From a bacterium (GTDB taxonomy: Bacteria; Hydrothermota; UBA3072; B12-G15): a DNA stretch of 17,157 nt. Within the stretch, counting starts at the first letter, position 1. Each line of letters opens with the position of its first letter. Under the pieces are notes generated by a model. That model was not told the origin of the DNA. It made no database searches and worked only from the letters and a program-made list of their open reading frames with translations. Where the stretch lies: contig QNDZ01000013.1 of assembly GCA_003646055.1 (NCBI GenBank), positions 1 through 17,157 on the forward strand, written 5' to 3'. Positions 6,089 through 14,320 of this stretch are shown one piece after another. The translations under genes and the position numbers were made by a program.

Positions 6089-7130
6089 GCGAATAATAAC
6101 AAGATTTCTCATCTTTTCCCTGATTGCAGGAGCCTCTTTTTATGTTGAGAGAACAGAGAGACTCCACTCACCTTACACTATTCTGAAACATTATTCATCT
6201 TTTGAAAAGAAAAAGAATGGTTACTCTGTCAGGTTTTTGAGGAGGTATGGACTCAGCTTTGATAGGTCAATCCAGTCATACTTAGAAAAAAGGATGTCCC
6301 GTTATAAAACAGGGTATATAGATGTTATAATGATTGATGTGAGAAAGAAAAAGATGATTGCCTTCTATGACAGGGGTGGTGTATTCAATAAGTCATTAAA
6401 GGCAGCCTCCATATTCAAGGTTTTCACCCTGATTGCTGGTTTGACCTCAGATTCCATTGGCCCCTTTGACCCTGTTGAATACAGGGGTAATCCACATTCC
6501 TCAAACCCGGAATACTGGACCAATGGGAGAAGGAGGATAAAATCCCTTTCAGATGCATTCGGCGAGTCAAGCAATCCTGCATTTGCACTTCTTGGTGAGG
6601 GGGTGGGTGAAGAAAATATCATAGAGACATGCAGGAACCTGCTCCTTGGTACAAACATAATGGATGTGGTATCAGGATATATAAATGAATCAACAGATGT
6701 AAAATTGCTTGCACCAGGGCTTAAGGGAAGTTACATTTCACCCCTGTATGCATCAATCCTCGCATCAGGTATAGCAAATGATGGTGTTTTTTTTATCCCT
6801 GAGATTGTTTCCGGAACAGGCTACATATCCCTTGGACGAATGATTGACAACGATGTTGCAGCATGGACAAGGCATATTTCAAGGGGTACGGTGATTGATG
6901 GCACTGCAAGGCATTATTACAAAAAATTAAAAACAAAAATAGAAATGGGGGGTAAAACTGGTTCAATAACAGGGATTGACCCACCAGGCTGGTACGAATG
7001 GTTTGTTGGATGGGCTCCTGTGGATACCCCGCTTGTTGCAGTGGTTGTCTTTGCTGTTCACGATAGTATAAAGTATTTTTCACCCGCAGAGGTGGGCTTA
7101 TATATGATGAACAGGTATCTGAAAAAATAA
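6081..7130 (+). CDS. Minimal penicillin-binding protein transpeptidase
   Basis: A 349-residue membrane-anchored protein. Residues 4-21 are a single N-terminal signal anchor, and the rest should face the periplasm. The three active-site motifs of the penicillin-binding transpeptidase fold are present: SIFK (110-113, nucleophile S110), SSN (163-165) and GGKTGS (290-295, K292). GWYEWFVGWAP (303-313) is the strand that usually follows KTG. About 80 residues separate the anchor from the catalytic fold, so the large pedestal/dimerisation domain of class B enzymes such as FtsI is missing. It probably cross-links or trims peptidoglycan (DD-transpeptidase or carboxypeptidase). It is unlikely to be a beta-lactamase because the late strand is PBP-like. 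The ATG lies inside the end of the amidotransferase gene with AGGAG (6073-6077) just upstream. Why an envelope enzyme closes a kinase-helicase operon is not clear. Confidence 0.85.
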   Translation: MYKRIITRFLIFSLIAGASFYVERTERLHSPYTILKHYSSFEKKKNGYSVRFLRRYGLSFDRSIQSYLEKRMSRYKTGYIDVIMIDVRKKKMIAFYDRGGVFNKSLKAASIFKVFTLIAGLTSDSIGPFDPVEYRGNPHSSNPEYWTNGRRRIKSLSDAFGESSNPAFALLGEGVGEENIIETCRNLLLGTNIMDVVSGYINESTDVKLLAPGLKGSYISPLYASILASGIANDGVFFIPEIVSGTGYISLGRMIDNDVAAWTRHISRGTVIDGTARHYYKKLKTKIEMGGKTGSITGIDPPGWYEWFVGWAPVDTPLVAVVVFAVHDSIKYFSPAEVGLYMMNRYLKK

Positions 7131-7219
7131 AGGGGTCAAGCATACACCTTCTACTTTTTGCATTCAGTAGCGTTTTGCAATTTATAAATTTATCCTCCGT
7201 CCCTTAGATAGAGAAGATG

Positions 7220-7250
7220 AAGTGGGGGTAGATGCCCCCACTTTTATTTT
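7220..7250. terminator. Convergent hairpin terminator
   Basis: AAGTGGGGG (7220-7228) and CCCCCACTT (7235-7243) form a perfect 9-base-pair stem with a six-base loop, followed on the plus strand by TTATTTTAA. It ends the plus-strand kinase operon. It sits directly after the stop of the minus-strand secreted protein, whose TAA is at 7244-7246, so it may serve both directions. On the minus strand the following sequence is pyrimidine-rich but not a clean T-run. Nothing else was seen between 7131 and 7219. Confidence 0.8.
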
Positions 7251-10200
7251 AATAGTATTATCTTTTTCAGTAGCAGGGGCTTACCGTCCTTTTTAATACT
7301 GATGAAGTAAACCCCATTTTTCATACTATATGAATACACCCTGATTTTTCCGGAGTTCAAAACCCTGTATTTTTCATTCAAGACACATCTTCCTGTAATA
7401 TCAAAGAGTTTTATATCCACATTGCCAGGCCTTGCAATCTCCATATAAACGGGGATACTGTTTCCAGTGAGTATGGAGGAATTGAGAATTGCAAGGTCTC
7501 TGTCTTTCAAGGTGTTTTGCTCAACAAAAACTGGTTCTGGTGGTTCTGGATGGTATGGGTCAGAGTTTGTGCTTCCGTAATACCAGGCAAGGAGTGCATC
7601 GTAGATCTGCCTTGCACCTGGCACATATCCCATTGAATAAACAGTATCCCTTCCTCCATTCATACCATATCCAACACCCGTTCCAAACACGAATTTTAAT
7701 GTCTCCCCATCTACAATGGTGAATGGTCCCATGCTTATATAAAACCTGTAATCAAACTCATCTGCACCAAGGTCGTATGGGTGGGGTTTCTGTCTGAACC
7801 CGTAGAGATGTTCGCTTGTTCCATCCATGAATCTATATTTTGCCTCATCCGTTCCAGGGTCTTCATCCCAGTTCCACCATCCATATGTAGCAGGCCTTAT
7901 AATCCTTGCAGTATCTCCATATGCATCAATAAATATAGAATCTGAACCTGATGGAGGTGCGTAGATGAATCCACCAAAGATATAACCAGGGGAAAGTCCA
8001 TTATCACCTGTATCGTTTTCAGGGGTTTCAGGGTCGTCAGAGTCGTACATGAATGCCATGTTCCTCCACACAAGGAGTGTATCTCCATGAACAGTGGTTT
8101 CATCAGGGTCATCACCAAAAAGTGTTGCCTCATCATACACCCCATCGCTTCCAATCAGTGTTGTATCCCTCATGATTGTTAATGTATCAACAGGTGAAGG
8201 GAAGTGGGGAAGGGTATTCCAGGCATTCCCTGTCCATCCATCAAAGTGGACAAGGTCATCAATGTGTGGGCTTGAAGGGTCAGCAGAAGAGATATCTGCA
8301 TCAAAGATTATGGCAAAGTAAACATCTTCAAGTGTATCAGGAAGCCCTGCCATTCCATTTGATTTATTATAGATAACATAGAATTCATACAGTTTTGCAT
8401 TCCTCAGTAGGGGGTCTGTATCCCATCCAATTGCCTCCTGTATGATTTTAATTCCAAGGGGATGTGGGTTTGAATAGTAAGTTCCATAGTCAATAAAACT
8501 TGAAACAATGTCAAGGTCACCCTTTGATGCATTCGCATCAATCCATGATGGGTTGTCTGGACTGAATTCATATTCACCATACCCGGCGTGGGAAACATAG
8601 AAGTTTGAGCCTATTTTTGTTCCCACCCATATCCTTCCTTCCCAGAGATAATAACACCCAGCATACCATGGCCAGTCATAGGACGGATTCCCGGTACTTC
8701 CTGCATTTGGATCACCCAAAATACCACAATTACTCACAACTGTCCTCAAAATTCCTGCATCATGAGTAACAAATCCAGGGTCATTTGATGAGGGGAGCAA
8801 AGTTTTGCTCAGGGTTGCCTTTGCCATCCTGGACTCCACTGTATCATAGACACAGGTTACCCCATAGGTGATACTACTATCAGAACCCGCCAGTGTATCT
8901 ATGTAACTGGTTGTTTGCAGATTGCTTGCAATCAATGTGAAATCAGTTTCATTTAACCTCTTTCTGTAAATATTATATGTATGATTTTGTTTTCCACCCC
9001 GGTACTCTGGAGGGGCAAAGTTGATATAACCCTTTTCATTCATAAGTCTTCCTGACACCATTGCTGGTGGTGGGTACATGGTGGGGTGCGCAACAACTGT
9101 GTCTGTGGATGGGCTTTCACCCCTGCTGTAAAGGGCTGTTACATAGTAGTAGTATGTGGATTCGTTCTGGACAGTATTATCAATATAGTGGCAGGAATCA
9201 ACACTTGCAATTACATTAAAAACCATGGATGTGCTTTCAGCCCTGTAGATGTTGTATTGCAGAAAGTATTTACTGCTTGTTGCAGGTGGTTTATTCCACT
9301 TAAGTTCAGCCATGCCATCTGCATAGGGATTTAATATTCTCAAAGAGGTTGGTGGAAGAAGCACAGGAGGCAGGGTGTCAATTTTAATTTTTGAACCTAT
9401 TTTGCCCAGACCTGGGAAGAATGCAATGAAAGAATCACTGGGTGAGAAGTAGATTTCCGCCTCATTGTGTGTTCCAAGGTCAATATCCTCATAGGTGGAA
9501 TCAGAACCACACCTTACAATCCTCAATCTTCCAGGAACATTCAAGGTTGCATTGAAGAGAATGGTATTATTTGAAGACCTTATGCTGAATTTATAACCTA
9601 ATATCTTAAGGTAAGCAGGTTCTCCAGTAGTGTAGGGGAGTGAACCAATGTTTCTGAGATACACTGTTGTGCTACACAGGGAAAGTTCATTGAGGAAGCA
9701 GGACGAACGAAATTCAGGGAAAATGTCGTCAAAGAAGGTGAGTGCGTATCCTGAATCAGAGAGGGTTGAATCAATGGATGGTATATCATTTATTGGGTTT
9801 TGCAAAAGCCCTTTAAGGAAGCCACTCCCGAATTTTTCAAAGAGATAGAGTGAAAAAACAAAGGATTCTTTAGAATTATACAGATCGGTCAGCCCTGTAT
9901 AGATGCCTGCAAAATTGCCCTCACCTGTTCCTGTGAGATACCATCCATACCATTCATACATGGTTTTAAGGAAGTCTTCCTCATCAGGGTCATAACCATT
10001 GTGAATCAGGTCTGTGATTGAATAGGTGATGTTTTTCTGCGCATTCTCACTGCTGGAAAGCAAGGGATAGTCCACATATATTACATCGCATTTATTGGAA
10101 TGGGGGTCAAGTGTATCATGGTCAACAGGGTTGAAGTAGGAGTAACACCAGTTTGAACTCCAGTAATTCTTGTCATATATATCAAGGAGCAAAACCTTTA

Positions 10201-11377
10201 TCTTTCCATCACCATCAATGTCAGGAAGGTCACCCAGTTTATCTGTTAGTACATCTATTATGCCCATTGAAGGATTTGCTGGTGTATGGGCTTTGAGCCA
10301 TGCAAAAACAGTATCTGCATTTTCAGGAAGGGGTTCAAAAAGATATGTTTTTTCCCAGGATGTACCCCCGTAGTTTATGAAGGGACCGTTTTCATTGAGC
10401 AGGAAGATTGTATCAGGTAGTATACTTGAGATTGCAATAATATTATTCACATAAGGTTCAGCACCAATATCAGTGAGATTCCATGTGATGTCTGTGAATG
10501 TATTACCACCATCTGTTGACCTGAATATTCCATTGTGCGTTCCTGCATAGACTATGGATTCATCATTGTATGATGCAGTGATTGAGGTTACAGAGTCAGA
10601 AATGCTTGAGTGATACCAGTTTGCCCCCATGTCATTTGTGTAGTAGACACCAGTGGGTGTTCCAACCCAGATGGTTGAATCTGTATTATGGGATACATGG
10701 AAGCACAGGATATTTTTATCAGGGAGTGTGGTTGAAAGTTCAATGAACTGTGAATCAGGACCCGACCAGAGGAACACACCATTGGTTGTGGCAATGAATA
10801 CCGAATCATCACCAATATTACTGGGACACAAACCTGTTATTTTACCCATTATGGTGTCAAAGGGAATCATTGAGAAGTGATAGGATGAAGGCACTCTCCT
10901 TGTGTATATTCTTTTCTCGTTTGCCACATAATATCTCAAACGAAAAATAGATGTAGCGTTGTCAGGTGATAAACATGCAGCCACAAATCCTGAATCGTTT
11001 AACTCACTATGATAGTCAACATCTGTCCATGAATCAAAATAAGTTGTGCTTGTATATAGATGTCTGTCAGTGAGCCCGAGCATTCTATAACCATTACCAG
11101 GGCAGTAATAGAGGTCAACAAAGAGCAGGGAGCAGGGTCTTGTCCAGGAAAAGCCTGTTCCTGCCCTATATAGCCCTGAATCTGTCGCAACAAGGAAAAG
11201 ATCTTCTTTGCATTCGGCATCGTAGAATCCCCCAATCTTTGTAAAGGAATATACCTGGACATTGAGTGAATCCAGAGACAGGATAAAGTGTTCCCTGTGG
11301 TAGGATCTGTAAAACCCCTGGTCCTGAACCCAGAAGGTCTCAGGGTTCAGTGAAAGAAGAAGGATTATAAGATTCAT
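7244..11377 (-). CDS. Large secreted propeller / pseudo-peptidase / Fn3 protein with C-terminal sorting domain
   Basis: A 1377-residue exported protein. The start at 11377 is chosen over the ATG 12 bases upstream because that earlier ATG overlaps the ribosome binding site GGAGGTG. A short hydrophobic signal (residues 1-12) follows. Residues about 20-335 carry Asp-box/BNR-type propeller repeats, clearest at 233-256 and 272-296 (STDGGNTF). Residues about 365-520 resemble secreted metallopeptidases of the M6/M30 type, with DIDGDGK (386-392) and the block LIHNGYDPDEEDF, but the expected HExxH is YSITD (452-456), so it is probably inactive. Residues about 671-766 and 767-862 are two Fn3-like domains with the NIYR signature. 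Residues about 870-1290 are an unrecognised beta-rich region. The last 72 residues (VDIKLFDITGR, NGVYFISI, ending in KKIILLK) form a Por/type IX-like sorting domain. It is likely surface-attached or released and may bind proteins or glycans; the ligand is unknown. Confidence 0.85.
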   Translation of the reverse strand: MNLIILLLSLNPETFWVQDQGFYRSYHREHFILSLDSLNVQVYSFTKIGGFYDAECKEDLFLVATDSGLYRAGTGFSWTRPCSLLFVDLYYCPGNGYRMLGLTDRHLYTSTTYFDSWTDVDYHSELNDSGFVAACLSPDNATSIFRLRYYVANEKRIYTRRVPSSYHFSMIPFDTIMGKITGLCPSNIGDDSVFIATTNGVFLWSGPDSQFIELSTTLPDKNILCFHVSHNTDSTIWVGTPTGVYYTNDMGANWYHSSISDSVTSITASYNDESIVYAGTHNGIFRSTDGGNTFTDITWNLTDIGAEPYVNNIIAISSILPDTIFLLNENGPFINYGGTSWEKTYLFEPLPENADTVFAWLKAHTPANPSMGIIDVLTDKLGDLPDIDGDGKIKVLLLDIYDKNYWSSNWCYSYFNPVDHDTLDPHSNKCDVIYVDYPLLSSSENAQKNITYSITDLIHNGYDPDEEDFLKTMYEWYGWYLTGTGEGNFAGIYTGLTDLYNSKESFVFSLYLFEKFGSGFLKGLLQNPINDIPSIDSTLSDSGYALTFFDDIFPEFRSSCFLNELSLCSTTVYLRNIGSLPYTTGEPAYLKILGYKFSIRSSNNTILFNATLNVPGRLRIVRCGSDSTYEDIDLGTHNEAEIYFSPSDSFIAFFPGLGKIGSKIKIDTLPPVLLPPTSLRILNPYADGMAELKWNKPPATSSKYFLQYNIYRAESTSMVFNVIASVDSCHYIDNTVQNESTYYYYVTALYSRGESPSTDTVVAHPTMYPPPAMVSGRLMNEKGYINFAPPEYRGGKQNHTYNIYRKRLNETDFTLIASNLQTTSYIDTLAGSDSSITYGVTCVYDTVESRMAKATLSKTLLPSSNDPGFVTHDAGILRTVVSNCGILGDPNAGSTGNPSYDWPWYAGCYYLWEGRIWVGTKIGSNFYVSHAGYGEYEFSPDNPSWIDANASKGDLDIVSSFIDYGTYYSNPHPLGIKIIQEAIGWDTDPLLRNAKLYEFYVIYNKSNGMAGLPDTLEDVYFAIIFDADISSADPSSPHIDDLVHFDGWTGNAWNTLPHFPSPVDTLTIMRDTTLIGSDGVYDEATLFGDDPDETTVHGDTLLVWRNMAFMYDSDDPETPENDTGDNGLSPGYIFGGFIYAPPSGSDSIFIDAYGDTARIIRPATYGWWNWDEDPGTDEAKYRFMDGTSEHLYGFRQKPHPYDLGADEFDYRFYISMGPFTIVDGETLKFVFGTGVGYGMNGGRDTVYSMGYVPGARQIYDALLAWYYGSTNSDPYHPEPPEPVFVEQNTLKDRDLAILNSSILTGNSIPVYMEIARPGNVDIKLFDITGRCVLNEKYRVLNSGKIRVYSYSMKNGVYFISIKKDGKPLLLKKIILLK

Positions 11378-11380
11378 AAA

Positions 11381-11387
11381 CACCTCC
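11381..11387 (-). promoter_or_regulatory. Ribosome binding site that decides the start of the large secreted protein
   Basis: GGAGGTG on the minus strand lies 3 bases before the ATG at 11377 (GGAGG to ATG spacing 5). The in-frame ATG at 11389 overlaps the first base of this site and has no such signal of its own, so the shorter start is preferred. Confidence 0.75.
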
Positions 11388-11396
11388 ATTGCTAAA

Positions 11397-11503
11397 GAAT
11401 ATTTACATTCTCAAAAAGTCTTCCCGTAACATCCACTCAATGACTTTTCTGATGGAATGTTCAAATCGTATGTGTGGCAAGAGACAAAGCATTGTAAATA
11501 TTC
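11397..11503 (-). repeat. Inverted repeat spanning leader ORF and downstream ribosome binding site region
   Basis: On the minus strand GAATATTTACA (11493-11503) lies inside the 50-codon ORF, and its exact complement TGTAAATATTC (11397-11407) lies between that ORF's stop and the GGAGGTG ribosome binding site of the large gene. The arms can pair over 11 bases with about 85 bases between them. The downstream arm ends 9 bases before the ribosome binding site. Ribosomes translating the small ORF would cover the upstream arm, so pairing could respond to its translation. The stem is all A/T except for two G-C pairs, so its stability is modest. Confidence 0.45.
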
Positions 11504-11563
11504 AGAACCACACCAATTCTCCTGATATGCTGGATTTGAAAACCTTCTAATTTGTTTTATCAT
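11411..11563 (-). CDS. Small cysteine-containing leader ORF (50 residues), unrecognised
   Basis: An ATG at 11563 with GGGAG six bases upstream opens a 50-codon frame ending in TGA (11411-11413). It starts about 23 bases past the -10 box of a strong promoter and ends 33 bases before the start of the large secreted protein, so both lie on one message. The product starts MIKQIRRFSNPAYQENWCG and has four cysteines (positions 18, 25, 29 and 45), the middle part reading CFVSCHTYDL and the end SGCYGKTF. There is no signal peptide, membrane segment or known family. It could be a real small protein, a regulatory upstream ORF for the large gene (see the inverted repeat), or a gene remnant. Promoter, ribosome binding site and position all favour its being translated. 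Confidence 0.5.
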   Translation of the reverse strand: MIKQIRRFSNPAYQENWCGSEYLQCFVSCHTYDLNIPSEKSLSGCYGKTF

Positions 11564-11585
11564 TATTCACTCCCGTTATAATGTT

Positions 11586-11614
11586 ATAATACACCAAAAA
11601 ATTTATTCTGTCAA
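11586..11614 (-). promoter_or_regulatory. Strong sigma70-like promoter for small ORF and large secreted protein
   Basis: On the minus strand TTGACA (11609-11614), exactly 17 bases, then TATTAT (11586-11591). This is a near-consensus promoter lying in the gap after the polysaccharide operon. Transcription would start near 11579 and read the 50-codon ORF and then the 1377-residue protein. I saw no convincing terminator for the upstream operon between 11615 and 11642, so some read-through is possible. Confidence 0.75.
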
Positions 11615-11642
11615 TTGGAAAATAGAATGGATATTAAGCCTG

Positions 11643-12629
11643 TTATCCCCCGTTGTTCTTTTTCAGGGATTCATTTGCCATCTGGAGAACCTTAACAATC
11701 TTCAGGGCAAACTTTCCATTTGAGACAGGGGTTTTTCTCGTTTTTATGCATTCAACAAAGTGTTCCATCTCCAGTTTTAATGGCTCTGTACCTTCTATCT
11801 TTGGTGCATGTATGTCCCCTGTCCTGTATGTGAGAAGGAATTCTCCATAGTCGTATGGCTCCTTTAACTGGACACCAGAATCGTATATCTTCACCTTCTC
11901 CTGAGGGTTTGTCTCATCGTAAACAATCATCTTTTTGGAACCAACAATAATGGTTCTTCTTATCTTTGATGGGGCGAGCCAGCCCACCTGGATGTCTGCA
12001 ATAACGCCATTATCAAAGATTGTGTGAATGAATGCTACATCAGCAAGTCCATCAAGCACTGCATCCTTACCAACAGCAGATACATGTTTTGGTTCTGTGT
12101 CCATCCATGTGAAGATTATTGAAAAATCATGGGGGGCAAGGTCCCATATTACATTGGCATCCTTTCTATGTATCCCAAGATTCACCCTTGTAGAGGTTAT
12201 ATAATATATATCCCCAACCTCCCCACTCTCTATAATTTCCTTTATCTTCAGAACTGCAGGATTGAACATAAATGTGTGACCAACCATCAGGATTTTGTTC
12301 TTTTCTTCTGCAAGATTCACAAGATCCTCTGCTTCAGTATATGAAACAGTGAGAGGTTTCTCAACAAATACATCCTTATCCCTTTCAAGGGCAAGTTTTG
12401 CCAGTTCATAATGGGATTTCACAGGTGTGGCTATAACAATTGCTCTGACATCAGGGTCATCAATAAAATCACAGGATGTTGTGTACTCTGCATTGGGGAA
12501 TTTTTTCTTTATTATGTCAATCCTTTTTTTGTCCTCATCACACCCAATAACCTCAATATCGGGGATATGTAAAAGATTCCTCAACAGGTTGGGTCCCCAG
12601 TATCCAAGACCAATAACTCCAATCTTCAT
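11643..12629 (-). CDS. Gfo/Idh/MocA-family sugar dehydrogenase, WbpB/WlbA-like
   Basis: A 328-residue NAD(P)-dependent cytoplasmic oxidoreductase. The N-terminal Rossmann fold has GVIGLGYWG (4-12). EKP (90-92) gives the conserved lysine K91, and DLAPHD (163-168) gives the paired aspartate/histidine typical of the family. With its two neighbours it fits the oxidation of the 3-hydroxyl of a UDP-N-acetylglucosaminuronic acid, the step done by WbpB/WlbA before 3-amination. It is the last gene of a four-gene minus-strand operon, with a 3-base gap after the aminotransferase stop. The Gfo/Idh/MocA fold is certain. The exact substrate is inferred from context and could be another nucleotide sugar, or an inositol. 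Confidence 0.87.
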   Translation of the reverse strand: MKIGVIGLGYWGPNLLRNLLHIPDIEVIGCDEDKKRIDIIKKKFPNAEYTTSCDFIDDPDVRAIVIATPVKSHYELAKLALERDKDVFVEKPLTVSYTEAEDLVNLAEEKNKILMVGHTFMFNPAVLKIKEIIESGEVGDIYYITSTRVNLGIHRKDANVIWDLAPHDFSIIFTWMDTEPKHVSAVGKDAVLDGLADVAFIHTIFDNGVIADIQVGWLAPSKIRRTIIVGSKKMIVYDETNPQEKVKIYDSGVQLKEPYDYGEFLLTYRTGDIHAPKIEGTEPLKLEMEHFVECIKTRKTPVSNGKFALKIVKVLQMANESLKKNNGG

Positions 12630-12632
12630 AAA

Positions 12633-13781
12633 TCAACCCCCAGCAAAAAAAGCCCTTATTGTGTCACATACATATTCAACATCAGCATCTGTCATATGTG
12701 GATGTATGGGTAGAGATATAATTTCATCGGCAACCTTTTCAGTTATGGGCAGTGAGATATTTAACTCCTTCAATGGTTCCTGTTTATGGCAGGGAACAGG
12801 GTAATGGATTCCTGCACCAACTCCATTCTCCCTCAGGTAGTTAAAGAGTTCATCCCTTCTCTCTGTCCTTATAACATAGAGATGATACACATGCTTTGCC
12901 TTTTCGTGTTCAACAGGTGTTTTTATGGGGAGGTCAGAGAGATAGTCGTTGTACATCCTTGCAATCATTCTCCTTCTCTCATTCCATTTATCCAGTCTCT
13001 TTAATTTAAGCCTCAGGACTGCTGCCTGTAATTCGTCAAGTCTCCCATTAAAACCAAACATCTCATGGTGATACTTATCCTTCTGACCGTGCTCCCTCAG
13101 CCTTTTCACCATGTATGCAATGTCCGGATCGTTTGTTGTAACGCCTCCTGCCTCTCCAAATGCACCGAGGTTCTTTGAAAAGTAGAAACTGAATCCTGCA
13201 ACATCACCAATGGAGCCGACCTTCCTGCCATTATACTCTGCTCCCTGTGCCTGGGCTGCATCCTCAATAACCTTCAGATTATACTTCTTTGCTATCTCCA
13301 TTATCCTTCCCATACATGCACTCTGCCCGTAGAGATGAACAGGAAGAATAGCACGAACTACTTTCCCGTCAGATTTGTCAATAAGGGTTTCACCGTCAAA
13401 TCTACATTTTGTTTCAATATACTCAAGGATTCTATCAGGGGATATGTTGTATGTATCCTCATTTATATCAACCATTACGGGTTCCGCCCCTGCATGAATA
13501 ATTGCCTCAATAGTGGCAAAGAATGTATGGCTTACAGTTATCACCTTTTCACCAGAATTTACTCCTGCTGCACGTATTGCGTAATGAACTGCTTCAGTAC
13601 CATTCCCAACACCAATACAGTCAGCAACGCCTATATACTCACCAAACTCCTTTTCAAATGTCTGAACATTTGGTCCAAGGTAGAGCCTCATACCTTCAAG
13701 TATTTCTTCCCACATATTAAATAGTTCTTCTTTTATCTCTCTGTACTGAGCCTTAAGGTCAACAAGTGGAACATTCCTCAT
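12633..13781 (-). CDS. DegT/DnrJ/EryC1/StrS-family sugar aminotransferase, WbpE/WlbC-like
   Basis: A 382-residue PLP-dependent aminotransferase acting on 3-keto (or 4-keto) nucleotide sugars. Visible family motifs are [12 protein letters not shown] (60-71), the substrate/PLP stretch SHTFFAT (84-90), EDAAQAQGA (173-181, D174 binds the pyridine nitrogen) and the Schiff-base lysine in [15 protein letters not shown] (K203). The C-terminal [12 protein letters not shown] is the usual product-site motif of the family. The N-terminal [13 protein letters not shown] matches typical starts of the family, so the start is secure. Its start overlaps the stop of the acetyltransferase gene by 4 bases. With the dehydrogenase and acetyltransferase it should supply the 3-amino group of a 2,3-diamino uronic acid. 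A dTDP-3-amino-hexose pathway is the alternative, but no dTDP-glucose genes are seen. Confidence 0.92.
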   Translation of the reverse strand: MRNVPLVDLKAQYREIKEELFNMWEEILEGMRLYLGPNVQTFEKEFGEYIGVADCIGVGNGTEAVHYAIRAAGVNSGEKVITVSHTFFATIEAIIHAGAEPVMVDINEDTYNISPDRILEYIETKCRFDGETLIDKSDGKVVRAILPVHLYGQSACMGRIMEIAKKYNLKVIEDAAQAQGAEYNGRKVGSIGDVAGFSFYFSKNLGAFGEAGGVTTNDPDIAYMVKRLREHGQKDKYHHEMFGFNGRLDELQAAVLRLKLKRLDKWNERRRMIARMYNDYLSDLPIKTPVEHEKAKHVYHLYVIRTERRDELFNYLRENGVGAGIHYPVPCHKQEPLKELNISLPITEKVADEIISLPIHPHMTDADVEYVCDTIRAFFAGG

Positions 13782-14311
13782 AATGCCCTCCTCACCCTTG
13801 CCTTTTCCCCATAAACAAGTGTTCCCGGTGGAATATCGTCTACTACCACAGAACCAAGACCTATTAAGGCATTCTCACCTATTGTGATACCGCACTTTAT
13901 CACGGAACTTGCACCAATTGCAGCCCCCCTCTTTACAAGCGTAGGAACAATCTCATACTCATCAATCAAACTCCCATCCTCCTTGCAACTCCTCGGGAAT
14001 AAATCATTGGTGAAGACCACGTTGGGACCGAGAAAAACGCAATCTTCAATGGTTACCCCTTCTGGAATGAAAACAAGGGGTTCAATCTTCACCTTTTTCC
14101 CAATCTTTACCCCTTTCCTGATTTCAACAAATGCTCCAATCTTTGTCTTCGCACCAATTTCTGCACCGTAGATATTTACATTACTCCATATAACAACGCC
14201 ATCTCCGAAAACAGTGTCCTTCACTATTATGTTGTATTCAGGTATCAGTATATCCACTGGCGTGTTATCCGGTATCTCCTTTTTTTCACCCCTGATTAGA
14301 ACATATCCCAT
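13778..14311 (-). CDS. Left-handed beta-helix sugar N-acetyltransferase, WbpD/WlbB-like
   Basis: A 177-residue hexapeptide-repeat acyltransferase. A run of [LIV]-G-x-x-x-x turns from about residue 34 to 155 builds the left-handed beta-helix. The loop [13 protein letters not shown] (95-107) matches the conserved FTND/FIND-YPR loop of the WbpD/WlbB type of 3-N-acetyltransferases, which transfer acetyl from acetyl-CoA to UDP-2-acetamido-3-amino-uronic acid. The first 30 residues are a short extension before the helix. GGAGG lies a few bases upstream of the ATG at 14311, after the stop of the sugar transferase (9-base gap). The 3' end overlaps the aminotransferase start. The acyl donor and sugar are inferred from family and context. 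Confidence 0.87.
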   Translation of the reverse strand: MGYVLIRGEKKEIPDNTPVDILIPEYNIIVKDTVFGDGVVIWSNVNIYGAEIGAKTKIGAFVEIRKGVKIGKKVKIEPLVFIPEGVTIEDCVFLGPNVVFTNDLFPRSCKEDGSLIDEYEIVPTLVKRGAAIGASSVIKCGITIGENALIGLGSVVVDDIPPGTLVYGEKARVRRAL

Positions 14312-14320
14312 TAATCCTCC

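Noticed and set aside
7131..7219. Possible small RNA or gene between the convergent operons
   Set aside because: No ORF with a ribosome binding site and no structure other than the terminator hairpin could be found.
11615..11642. Terminator for the polysaccharide operon
   Set aside because: ATTCT/AGAAT pairing near a T-run gives only a 5-base stem with a 14-base loop, too weak to call.
12129..13724. Plus-strand ORFs of 70-130 codons within the dehydrogenase and aminotransferase genes
   Set aside because: They are antisense to genes with complete catalytic motifs, and their translations have no recognisable domain.
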